Shown in pieces: positions 10,697-22,034 of a stretch of 64,000 nucleotides of DNA. Positions within the stretch are counted from its first letter, which is position 1; every line of letters starts with the position of its first letter. Below the pieces are notes generated by a model. That model searched no databases. It had not been told where the DNA came from and saw only the letters and a program-made list of their open reading frames with translations. The stretch covers positions 9,676,451 to 9,740,450 of the forward strand of contig OY783213.1 in assembly GCA_963678705.1 (NCBI GenBank), read 5' to 3'. A program made the translations under genes and the position numbers. The stretch comes from Panorpa germanica. Lineage: Eukaryota; Arthropoda; Insecta; Mecoptera; Panorpidae.

Positions 10697-12911
10697 CATT
10701 CTGCTATATTTGTAAACTTACTTTTAATAGATTACTATGATATTTTGTAATATACTTCAAGACTGAATTATATTAGTAACTTTAATTGTTTCTTGTAATG
10801 TCTAATTTACTTATCATTTAATTTTCTGCTACATAAATGTTTTGTAAATGTTATATACGTCTTTACTGGAAAGATATTTGAAAGCAACACATTTTTAATC
10901 ATATTTTGTCACTTAAATTTAAAATCATTTACTATTTTGTAGTTATACGCTGTTTAATTGTATCATTTTTTATTTTCAATAAAACATGCTTCACAAATTG
11001 CTGCTTTTTTTGCTTTGCATGACAACTCATTGCGTTCATTATTTTATTTTTCTGTTGGTACTGGTTTTCTCTATGTTTCCAATTTTATGTAAAAAAAATT
11101 TCAGTATCAAGTTTGATATTTGATTTATTATTAACATGCAGTTCATATTATCTGCATGCACTTTACACATAATATTATTTATCATTGATTATATTACACT
11201 TTAATTTATATTTTCATATTTATCCAAGAACAGAACCAAGGTAACAAACACATTGCTTTTTCAACTATACCAAGATAAGACTTTTTGTTACTTTTTAATG
11301 TATTAACAAAGAAAATGTCTACCTCTTTTTGTAACAACCATTGGCTTTTGGTAACTGTTACTCTTAAAATGTTGCAAAGCAAAAATCTTGTTTAAAATGT
11401 ATCCTTGTCCTGCCCACATATAGACATTTCTTTCTGCTACAACAACCCACTTATTAAACACGCGCATAAAAATATATTTGTATTTATACTTTCGATTCGA
11501 TTAATTTTTATTTAACAAACATATGTTACTAGTTTGAATTTTTATTCTAAAACATTTTAATTTTTTAGATTAATTATAGGACTATACGAATCAATTTCTG
11601 TTAAATAATAATATCGTATTTTTTATTTTAATCCATGGAATTTGTTCTTGCTCAACGCAGAACCTTTTTGTCATGACCTACAGATGCGAGGTCGTGTTAC
11701 GTCATAAGCTCATGACGTTTGCTATCGAATAATGCAGCTTACCAAAAAAACCTTTATGTTAGCTTACATTTTTAGATTGTTTGATTTGTAAGAATTATTA
11801 TTGTAAAGATTAAAATTAAAACGTAACGAATTTCATCGAACTAAAATAACTATGTGTTAATAATCTAAGTAATTAAATTAAATTATTTACACATTTTTTC
11901 ATTTCATGTTACATTAATTTTATTAATTCAAATTTAATTCATTCCTTTCTAAGTAATGTCACTGTAGTTGCATGTATAATCATCGATAATTACTAACCTA
12001 ATTCATTAAATAGTAAATGATTTCAAATATAATCAAACAAACAAAACAAAACATTTCTAATACCTATAATTTTTCATAACTTATTGATTACGTAATACTA
12101 TGTCATTTTTAATTATATGTGCTTTGTTAACTTTAATGTACTGATAGTAACTCCATTAAGAAATAGTACTTACTATTCCACTAATTAATTATTATGAATT
12201 AAGATAACTCATTTAAGAAATCATTTTCGAAACCGCCTTCAATATTATTCTTTACCTGTCAAACAACTCTGTACGTATAGTTTTACCAGCAGTATGAATA
12301 CAGAGTTGCATGTGTACGGAGTGTGATAGCGTTTTTTTTTTAAATAATAATAATTGGATTATTTGTTATTATTGTGGTGTGACAGTATCCAAGTTATGTT
12401 TAAATATAATTCATTTATTTCTTAAAATAATGTGTTTAGTAACAGAGTTGCGTTTGAAGTGTAAAAAGAAATTGTAGTTTTACCGATGAACATAACCTAA
12501 AAAAATATATTATGTTTTATTAGTTTGACTATATTAGAACGAAAGATTCAAGTGAATCTCGAATATATTTAGAGTTTAATTAATTTCGTTTCATTCTTCA
12601 AAGTGTGTGTGTGTTAAATCGAATGACTCGAGAGAAACGCGTTTAAAATTTCTAGTTTGTTTGTCGCTTGATAGAAATTGAGATGCTTAGAATAAAAGAC
12701 AATTTATAAACGAAGATGATATGATCTGATTATTTTTCAAAGTTTTATTTAAAGTCAATGACCATTACTTAACTGTATAAAAAAACCAATTAATTTCATT
12801 TACAACACTTTAAACACTATAGTATACCTTACGTGCTTGCAATAACTGTTCTTTAGTCAATCTATATATTAAATATATTAATAAAAAGTATTTAGTGCAA
12901 TAAAAAAAATA
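10697..12911 (+). other. klar: Non-KASH 3' UTR, then sequence upstream of the internal first exon
   Basis: The first ~300 bases are probably the 3' UTR of the non-KASH form. The rest is AT-rich DNA that would contain the promoter and 5' UTR of the short form starting at 12912. TTTATAAA at about 12705 is a possible TATA box, but no initiator is convincing. There is no other coding content. A (GT) run is present near 12605. Confidence 0.4.
10978..10983 (+). terminator. klar: Candidate poly(A) signal for the non-KASH form
   Basis: AATAAA lies 282 bases after the stop at 10696, followed within 20-30 bases by T- and GT-rich sequence (GCTGCTTTTTTTGCTTTGC), the usual layout of an animal cleavage site. 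It fits the end of the transcript that retains the sequence after 10181. Confidence 0.5.
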
Positions 12912-12951
12912 ATGGCGACTACTGTAGCGACCCAAACGGATGATATAAACG
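12912..12951 (+). CDS. klar: Internal first coding exon of short klarsicht form
   Basis: ATG in good context (A at -3, G at +4) starts MATTVATQTDDIN and ends with one base (phase 1) at the strong donor GTGAGT (12952). The next acceptor downstream, at 21865, expects exactly phase 1, so the product reads MATTVATQTDDIN-E-LLSRWEAL... This would be a short KASH protein lacking the charged N-terminal half. In Drosophila, klar has an internal-promoter form (gamma) of this kind. The exon is too short to be found by ORF length; phase, start context and donor are the evidence. Confidence 0.75.
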
Positions 12952-14770
12952 GTGAGTGGTTTTGTATTATACGGGCTAAGGTCACTTTACGTAAAGCTGC
13001 TATTTTTAGGTTATTTTGTAACGCGTTTTGCAGGTTTTTGAAACATTTTATAAACTAATTCGTTTTTTGCGAGTATAATTATTTAGAGGAAATCTAAACC
13101 ATCAAATAGACAGGTTTTTTATGAGCTGTTTATTTATTTGCCTATAATTATATACTTATTAAAATACAAAACAGTGTAGAATGACTATTGTTCTTTTAAT
13201 AAAAATTAATGAATATTGAAGCACTTGACATATGTCAAGTTAACAACAACATTTAAAAGTAAACTAAGATGTTATGAACAAGTTTTAACACGTATTTTCT
13301 TGTTTTTAATATTAGATGCTTTATAACTAAGAAAGTACATTCTTTGTTAGTGGGCAGATGGTTTCTAATAATAGTTTAACGTATTTTTTATCCCTGGATC
13401 TACTTATGTTCAAAAGCATTACGTTAATAGGAGATCCTGGTCTATATAATATGTTTAGACTTTAAAACATGGAAGGGTCGTACCCTAAATAAAATTAGAA
13501 ATTGTATTTGCAATATCTTTTCAAATATATTATTTCATAATCGTGTCATTGTTAAATTCGCTTTGGTTTACCTGAGGTCTTGTAAGTCATTGTCATTTAT
13601 CTTTCTGTATCGGTTTTAACTTTTGTTACATAATTACGAAATTAAAATAATTATTTATATTATTATATTATATTAGATTAATTGTGTGCCTTTCGGCTTT
13701 ACAATCTACATTCTTAATACATTTCATAGAACTTCAACTTGAAATTAAACTTAAACTATTCTAGACCTTTCTATTTCTCAAAGTACTTTCTGTTTCTTCT
13801 TCTTTTGACTCTCTTCCTTCATTTTCACTAGTCCTCCTTCATTCTCACCGTTTCTTCACCTCTTGTCTTCTTTGTCTCCTCTCGACAAACTCTCTATTAT
13901 ATTTTCACTATACTTCTTCTCTTCTGTCTTCATTTTCACTTCTCCCGCCTTAATTATTTATGTAAAGAAATTTTAATAATTGTTTTTCCTGAAAACATTA
14001 TTAAATTAGAATTTGAGGAAGTAAATATAAATATTTATTTAAAAATTGATATACAATATCATTTTGTATGTTTGTTACTACATTACTTTATTGTTTTTAA
14101 TAGGTGTTTTGTTTATTTTAAACAACCGCCTACGCGGGTGCTTGCAGGTATACTTATCTTGTGTTTTTTATACGTTTTTTGTCTAATTATTATATTGTAT
14201 ATACTTGCTAAGTTAGTTTTATCACACAATATACATATATACAATTAAATATTTAACTAAATAGGAAATATTCTTCAATTATTACGTTTGAAGAATCGTT
14301 TTTATTTAATGTTTTATTTTCGTATCGCTTATTTAGTTTATTCTAAAATTGTTTACCATCCCTGCGTTGGTGAAAATTTATAGAAATGACAACATCTTTC
14401 TACAACGCGATGTTATAACCCCGGACAGAATTTTCGTCTGTTTTAAACCACGTGTTGCTTAAGTTGAGGTAATAGAGTATACTTCTAATAAATATGATAA
14501 TGGATGAAATTAATTAACAATAACAAAAAAGTGGGGGAACTTTCTCGTGCTTAAAAATGCGGAACCTTGAAAAATGCCTAATACGGAGTGGCACCAGTTT
14601 GTCGAATCGTTGCGTTGCGTTTCCCTTTACTTTCATTCACTCAAGCATTAATTTATTATGTTATAGTAACTGTTAAAAAGGTAACCGTAGTTGTGAACAT
14701 ATGCTGCTCTCTTATAATTTATTTCTCACATTTCCATGAAATAAGGGGTTGTGAACCATATCTTTCATCT
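12952..14770 (+). other. klar: Intron, includes pyrimidine-rich tract
   Basis: Intronic sequence without a gene. A pyrimidine-rich stretch at about 13770-13950 on the + strand (repeated TTCTTC, CTCCTT, TTCACTT units) stands out from the AT-rich background as low-complexity DNA. An open frame near 14588 shows no recognisable features. Confidence 0.6.
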
Positions 14771-14780
14771 TCTTAATATA

Positions 14781-16810
14781 CAGGGTGTCCCAAAATTCAA
14801 CGATAAGCCGGCACCAGAAGATGGTCCTGCTCATGACTACACAAGAAAAGAAGAAAAAAAAAATTTATCTCATTTTATTTAGGAATTAGAAAAAAAGTAA
14901 TTTTTTTTTCGAAAATTGAAACACCTTAAGATGTTTTTAACTACCATGACCACAATTTTTCAAATATTTCGGATTTTTTTTTTGTATCGGCAACCTAAAT
15001 AGCACTGCTATCCATCACAACCATTAAAACTCCCAGAATGCTAGTAGTTTTTACACAAAAATCAATCGAAATTACTTTTTTCCCTAAAATTTTTAAAGAT
15101 TTTTACTTTCAGTCCACTTTAACTCATCGTGGTGTAAAAAAAAAGTATGAACACTACTATGGCAAGTTTTCTTAAAAATTGGCGCAACTCTTCAGGATTC
15201 CAAAATGGTATAATACTCCAGGAAAACTAGCAATAAAAAAAAATTATGCATACTATTTCAAAAATGAACCATATTTCATAAATTGTTGTTGTTGATAGTT
15301 ATCATTTTTACAATACCCAAAAGAGGTTTTTTATAGTTGAATGAATTAAAACAAATGGTACAAACAATTTTTAATTCATTTTATAAATTTATTACATTAT
15401 TTACATTACAGTAAATGTTCAAATTGTTTCCCACTGGCATTAATACAGCCACAACACCTCCTTAAAAAAGATTGTTTTTTTTTCGGACGTTATTACCATT
15501 GGATAATATCCACAACGGGTCGCATTTTGCCGTGTTATGCTGCAAAAACTCAGGGAAGATCCCCAATTCTTAGGTAAAATTCTATAGTCGGATGAAACAA
15601 CCTGCAAGAAAGATGGTTATTTAAACCTGCATAACCTACATAACTGGAGCAATGAAAATCCGCACCTAATGAGACTAGACAAATCCCAATATCAATTTAA
15701 GATTAACCTATGGACGGGCATATTAAATGGAAAAGTAATTGGGCCCTTTGAGGTACAAGGAAATTAGATGGCAATAATTACTTGAACTTTTAACAAAATG
15801 ATTTGTCAGAATTATTAGAAGACGTGCCCATAAGTGATTTACAAAACATTCGGTTGCAAAATGATGGTTGCTCAGCTCACTATGCTCGCCCAGTGTGAGA
15901 ATACTTAAACGAAGAGTATCCAGGGCGTTGGATTGGACGATTTGGTCCTATATTATGGCCACCCTATTCACCCGATCTAAACCCCCTGGACTTCTTCTAT
16001 TGGGGTTGTCTTAAAGAAAGAGTTTATTCAAAACCCGTAGCAACATTGGACGAGCTTCGACAAAAAAATACTCAGGTTGCACATCATATGAAAGGTAAAC
16101 GATATGATATGAAAAAGATTTCTTTTAAGGCGATGTCGTGCCTGTATTTATGCTGGTGGAAAACATTTTGAACATTTACTATAATGTAAATAAACTATAA
16201 AATTTATAAAATAAATGAAAAATTGTTTGTATCACTTGTTTTAATTCATTCAACAATAAAAAACCTCTTTTGGGTATTGTAAATATGATAACTATCAACA
16301 ACAACAATTTATGAAATATGGTTCTTTTTTAGAAATAGTATGCATAATTTTTTTTTATTGCTAGTTTTCCTGGAGTATTATACCATTTTGGAATCCTGAA
16401 GAGTTGCGCCAATTTTTAAAAAAACTTGCCATAGTAGTGTTCATACTTTTTTTTTACACCACGATGAGTTAAACTGGACTGAAAGTAAAAATCTTTAAAA
16501 ATTTTAGGGAAAAAAGTAATTTCGATTGATTTTTGTGTAAAAACTACTAGCATTCTGGGAGTTTTAATGATTGTGATGGATAGCAGTGCTATTTAGGTTG
16601 CCGATACAAAAAAAAAATCCGAAATATTTGAAAAATTGAGGTCATGGTAGTTAAAAACATCTTAAGGTGTTTCAATTTTCGAAAAAAAAATTATTTTTTT
16701 TCCAATTCCTAAACAAAATGAGATAAATTTTTTTTTTCTTCTTTTCTTGTGTAGTCATGAGCAGAACCATCTTCTGGTGCCGGCTTATCGTTGAATTTTG
16801 GGACACCCTG
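14781..16810 (+). mobile_element. Mariner/Tc1-like element with ~650 bp terminal inverted repeats
   Basis: The element begins CAGGGTGTCCCAAAATTCAA and ends with the reverse complement, flanked on both sides by TA, the standard target of Tc1/mariner elements. The inverted repeats are exceptionally long: about 14781-15436 pairs with 16155-16810 with few mismatches. Between them lies a decayed transposase (separate entry). The repeats are internally A/T-rich with runs of 8-10 A or T. It is inserted into the 5' tip of the Helitron at 14771-17156. Confidence 0.85.
15570..16170 (+). pseudogene. Decayed mariner-like transposase
   Basis: Translated pieces match the DDE superfamily transposase of Tc1/mariner elements: SDETTCKKDGYLN, then NDGCSAHYA (second catalytic Asp region) and WPPYSPDLNPLDFFYWG (third catalytic Asp region), followed by LKERVYSKPVATLDELRQK. 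About 36 positions separate the second and third catalytic Asp. Several in-frame stops are present (for example after GPFEVQGN and within ARPV-EYLNEEYPG), and the N-terminal DNA-binding part is missing, so it cannot make an active enzyme. Confidence 0.8.
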
Positions 16811-17156
16811 TATATAAATTACGTGTCACTGTGTTGTCCGCTATGGACTCCTAAACTACTTAACCGATTTTAATGAAATTTGTACACCGTGTGCAGTTTG
16901 ACCCAACTTGAAAGATAGGATAGCTTACATCTCAATTTATTTATCTTATTGCTAATTATTTGTCTATTAATTATCTGTATATGACATATGACATCGGGCG
17001 ACGATGATGGCGACATCTGTTGACTAGATTGAGTAAATATTCTGTTGAGTAAATCGAAATCTGTTGACTAGATTGAGTAAATATTCAATAGATGGCGCTA
17101 TGTAATGTAATATGACAAAAACGTTAGGCACAGCAACGCGTGGCCGGGACAGCTAG

Positions 17157-18190
17157 TATTTCTATAAAACATTACTATTTTCGAATGCTTCTAACTCAAC
17201 AGTGTTTTTGTAGTTACCTCAAAACTAAAAATATTCAGAGATGTCTCATTAATACTTCGGACGATCGATATAATACGTGTGAAGCAAGTTAAGATAAAAT
17301 ATTATGAAGATCGTAGAAAACTCATCAACAATTTCTATTAACTATTAATTTCAATTTTATTGATTAAAACTCACTTTATTTAAGCCAATGAATAAATTAA
17401 AACGATTGCCCTAGTTTTAAGTTGACGCTTCACACAATTTATACATCTTCACAAGTTGAGGCGGACGCACATCCGTATATTAGAAGATCTTTAACTTGCA
17501 TGTGTAAAAAGAATTGCCTCTGGCTGTATCATATGTGAGAAAATGTTTAAACCAGTAAATTTATAGAAATCTAAAGGATCATAGGTATAGAAAACTTGTT
17601 TATATAAAGGAACGTATTAAATATATGAATTCTTCGAAAAAAGTCTGGAGCCGTCAAAAATTTTCTTAATTTTAGTGTAATGAACGATTATCTTCTTAAT
17701 TTTCCGTAATTAAGTAGGAATCATATGGAAACTAATTGGTACTGTTTAAGCTATACACTTGTTCAATATAAACTATCAGAATCATATACAACAAAAATGG
17801 CGCACTTTTGAAATGGTATTTTCTTATTTAAAACACGATGTAGCGTGAAGTCTGAAACAATTCAACCGTTCGTTCCTATGACAACAATGTAGCGTTTAAT
17901 ATTCTAATTATAATAATAATTGTATGCAGATATCGATTTCAACATTATTACATATTATATTTCTAGAAATAATTTTGTATTGTTTTCTAAATGACTAACT
18001 TAGCGTAACAGAACACTTAAGGATTTTTATTTTAAAAAGCATTTTGTTGGTAAATATTATTTTATTCGTTTATTTTTATTATGGGACAAGTTTGTTACAT
18101 TTGCGTAACTATCTGGGAACGTAATATGTACAACTGTCTTAAGAACATTTTCTTTTGTCGTAGAAAGATAAAGCGATATTAATAATCAAT
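17157..18190. other. klar: Intronic sequence, nothing recognised
   Basis: AT-rich intron sequence between the Helitron and the first copy of the GGGCTTGTGTCCT MITE family. No coding, RNA or further repeat signal was recognised. Confidence 0.5.
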
Positions 18191-18820
18191 GGGTTTGTGT
18201 CCTATGTCTTAATTTCTATAAAAGTGTACTATATATTGATAAAGTTGGTTACTAGAACCTCAAATGTTCAATTATTTTTTAATAACTATACTTATATGTT
18301 AGAAGATATTAACAATTAAACAAGTCATTTTGTCTCTTTAATTATTAAAGGGATTCAACGTTGTACACATTCCAAGTGCATGTGACATCACAATCCTTGT
18401 GTAAGGTTACCAACCTTACAGCTCATAAATCTCTGCTATAAGTATTTATATATCAAAATATCAAATATTATTTACAGCTATTTCAAGGAACAATAAAATT
18501 TAAATATTATGTCTGCCTTTGCAGGGTTAAATAAAAACTTATTATTCTTTGACTTAACTTGATTATTTGAATACCAACAGCTACAGAATATTACCACAGC
18601 ACTGACCTACTCAACAAATAACTGACGTTAAAATGCATTTCACGTCATACAAATATGGTCGGCCATTTCTAGCGCTAAAAGTATAATTGAAATTTTTAAT
18701 TGCTATATCTCCGTCAACATTTAGATATTTAATAAAATAGACACGCTAATACACATTTATTAACATCAATTTCAATCAACAATTGAAAAATCGATCACTA
18801 AAAAATGAGGACACAAGCCC
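18191..18820 (+). mobile_element. MITE, GGGCTTGTGTCCT family, copy A
   Basis: A 630-base element bounded by GGGTTTGTGTCCTATGTC and ...TGAGGACACAAGCCC, giving a terminal inverted repeat of about 13 bases. It shares its whole length with the copies at 20315, 23339 and 52537, including internal landmarks TTAAAGGGATTCAACGTTG and ACCACAGCACTGACC. No ORF. The target duplication is unclear; the superfamily is not assigned. Confidence 0.8.
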
Positions 18821-20314
18821 ATTCCAATCGAATATGTATTTGTGCTTGTGTATGGCTTAGTTGATTTCAAAATTTCAGCAACACCACTAACTTATTTGTG
18901 AATTTATTTCTACGAACCCATTGAATATAACTCGTGCCAAAAATTGTGTTTTACACATTTTATAAATACACGCTTATTCTAGAAGTACAATAAAAACAAT
19001 AAAACTATATCTTACAAACCACTAACAATTAATGCAGGCAGCTTTGATGCATGACGATTACAAAAAAACAAAAACACAAATCGAAAAACAATCACAACAA
19101 GTGACAAATGTTTGTATTTCTTACTGCGCAGAAAATGAATCACTGCGAATAAATTTAGTATCAAATTTGTATTGTTAAATGTTATACAAAACTAAAACTA
19201 AAAAAAGATTAATGTTACTATAGCATCAACACTTAAGTACAGTAAACAAATGCCATGTAACATTGTCACTAATAATGAAAATAACTGATTTAATTAATAA
19301 TAGTTGGTTACTGTGTTTTGGCATGCAAGCAACACATTTATATATTTCCTTATCTAACATTGACACTGAAATACACATTTATTTATAAGCTCGTAGTCAA
19401 ATGCTAATTTAGATACAATCAGTTGGTATGTTATACTAAAAACATACAAAACAGTATAGTTATATACGAGTATGTACATACAATTTGTATCTCTCATTCT
19501 CTTAGCATACTTTCGATATAAAGAACATGGCTTAAGCATAATTCATGTACCATATGTTTCGATGATTCACTGTCATTCATCCTTGTGCTAATTTATTCAT
19601 ATCCGAACAACGATTATGCGTACCCAATGTCAAATGCATGAGTTGTTAATATAATATAGTTTCACTGCATTGCTCTCCGCGTTTTTTTTAATAATCCGCT
19701 TTCTAGCAGTAATGGCTAGTCCAGGAAAATAGTAGATTCATTGCGAACAAATTGCAAACACCTGTAGCTTATACATATCTTTATTTACCCACTGTGTTTT
19801 GCGTGTATTGTAACTATGGAATGCTTAAAAAGAAAAGAATATCTAAGCACAGATGATTTTAGAGCAACTACACATTTCGTCGCTTAGATTGTCAAAGGTG
19901 AAGTGTTTTCGCTATTTGTAACCTATGGCAGAAACATTTGATATGATCGGTTGAATTGTGAGTAAACTCTTTCATTGCAAAAATTAATAAACATGATTTG
20001 GAACAGAATCCAAATTGTTTGTTGGAGATATAATTGCACGCGCATACTCACAACATGTCTGTCTTAAAGACGTTGTGGAGTGATAAGCCTAATCGCAGAA
20101 TTTTTCAAATGTTTGTATATTTATTAAAGATATAATTATGTAATTTATCCTAAATATTTCAAGTCGATTGACCGTTCCGAACTCGAGATAAATTTAATTA
20201 AAGTTCGAATCATTTGTTATGGGAATAATGAGAGTGAATGAGAGGCAAACACTGAATGTTCGATATTCGCTAAATAGAATTGATTTTCTAACAAATCTCT
20301 ACCTAAGTTTTCAA
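18821..20314. other. klar: Sequence between two inverted MITE copies
   Basis: About 1.5 kb of AT-rich intron between MITE copies A and B. No domain or RNA gene is seen. Short open frames here show no recognisable features. Confidence 0.5.
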
Positions 20315-20944
20315 TGGGCTTTTGTCCTCATTTTTTAGTGGTCGATTTTTCAATTGTTAATTGAAATTGATGTTAATAAATGTGTATTGGTGTGTTTATT
20401 TTATTAAATTTATAAATGTTGACGGAGATATAGTAATTAAAAATTTGAATTGTAGTTTTAGCGCTAGAAATGGTCGGCCATATTTGTATGACAGGAAATG
20501 CATTTTACGTAAGTTATTTGTTGAGTAGGTCAGTGCTGTGGTAATGTTTTGTAGCTGTTTGTGCTGGTAGTCGAAATAATCAAGTCAAGTCAAAGAATAA
20601 TAACTTTTTAATTTATTTAACCCTGCTAATGCAGACATAATATTTAAATTTTATTGTTCCTCGAAATAGCTGTAAATAATATCTGATATTTTAATATATA
20701 AATACATATAGCAGAGATTTATGAGCTGTAAGGTTGACAGCGATTGTGATGTCACATGCATTTGGAATGTGTACAACGGTGAATCCCTTTAATAATTAAA
20801 GAGACAAAATGACTTTTTTAATTGTTAATATCTCTTAACATATAAGGAATTATTAAAATATAATTGTACATTTGAGGTTCTAGTAACTCACTTTATCAAT
20901 ATATAGTACACTTTTATAGAAATTAAGACATAGGACACAAGCCC
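20315..20944 (-). mobile_element. MITE, GGGCTTGTGTCCT family, copy B (inverted)
   Basis: A 630-base copy in the opposite orientation to copy A: it starts GGGCTTTTGTCCTCATTTTT and ends AGACATAGGACACAAGCCC. It is the same length as copy A and closely similar, so the two could pair in the intron RNA. No ORF. Confidence 0.8.
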
Positions 20945-21864
20945 ATTGCATAATAAATATTTATGTATAAAAGATTTGCATGCGATTAACAGTACAACAC
21001 AAACACGGTATTATTATCATCTATCCTTGTCTAACATTTATAAACCACAGAACATCAAAACCTAATAAAATAGCTGTACAAGTTCTAACAGTTACAATGT
21101 ACCGACTATAATTGAGTAATAATGAGTACGGTACAAAAGAATTGTAACCACGATGTAATAACACCGGCACCGGCACCGGATACACGATAAATTGGTTACT
21201 TTTTCTAGTAACAGTACAATAAATTGACAATTCCGTTTTGTTCCGGGTATCCTCTGTAGACAGAGAGACCTCTGGTGCATGACAACGCCAGCATAGAACA
21301 TTTACATATAATGCGTGCATGCACATATGATATATTATACTAGGCTTGGTTATTTACTGCTACTGACTGTAACAGCTGATATAGTTAAGTTAGTAGCAAG
21401 ACACTCCTATCTACTTACTTAGGAATACTTAAAAAAAAAACTATGTAAAAATGATTTAAAATATAACTAACGATCTATGACGTTAAACTATTTCTGATAT
21501 TAGTGTTTTTCTATTGACGGTGTCTTCCACAAGTTGACCTTATGATATATATTGCATGCAGTTACTGTGTACTTGTGTTCTATTTATATTTTACAGTTTC
21601 ATTGATTTTTTTCTCCATGTAATGTAATAAATAGACTTTTATGGTATCAAAAACTTCTTAAGTAGAAATACGGTTAGCAGGTAGGGCAAGTTGCCTGGAG
21701 AAAAAATATATACACTTCGTTTATTAATAAACTGTAAACACAAATCAAAATCTCATTGTAGTAAATGTTATATTCAATTGGAGCTATAAAAATTCAAATA
21801 CTTTAATAATTATAGTATTATTTTAATAATGAAATTATTGTCTAATTGAAAATGTATTTTTCAG
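20945..21864 (+). other. klar: Intron end before exon 21865
   Basis: Intronic DNA with a short triplicate of CACCGG at 21163-21178. The last bases (TGTATTTTTCAG) form the acceptor for the next exon. Nothing else is supported. Confidence 0.6.
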
Positions 21865-22034
21865 AACTGTTATCACGATGGGAAGCTTTACGCAGTTCCA
21901 CGGATTCTTTTATGGCAGCAAGGGATTTGCATGTTGCTTTATTGGCACTTCGCACGTCCCTTCGTGCTTTGGGAACACCATCAACATTCCCAGATTCTGA
22001 GAAGCAGTTGGAATCAGCAATTGAGGAGCTACAG
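21865..22034 (+). CDS. klar: Klarsicht exon (shared by long and short KASH forms)
   Basis: A 170-base exon entering in phase 1 after ATTTTTCAG and leaving in phase 0 at GTTAGT (22035). It reads ELLSRWEALRSSTDSFMAAR and then DLHVALLALRTSLRALGTPS to SEKQLESAIEELQ. The Trp and Leu spacing (SRWEALRS, LHVALLALRTSLRAL) is that of a helical spectrin-like repeat, as expected in the helical C-terminal half of KASH proteins. Both exon 10076-10181 and the internal first exon 12912-12951 end in the phase this acceptor needs. Confidence 0.92.

Larger units (their letters stand above)
14771..17156 (+). mobile_element. Non-autonomous Helitron split by a mariner-like element
   Basis: The 5' end TCTTAATATA (14771-14780) and the remainder TATAAATTACGTGTCAC... 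(from 16811) to the 3' end GGCCGGGACAGCTAG (ending 17156, followed by T) together match the reverse complement of the element at 51723-52070. Starting with TC and ending in CTAG next to T is the Helitron signature. A 2 kb element sits inside it at a TA. The 3' half contains a partial tandem duplication around TGTTGACTAGATTGAGTAAA (17018-17081). No coding capacity. Confidence 0.75.
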
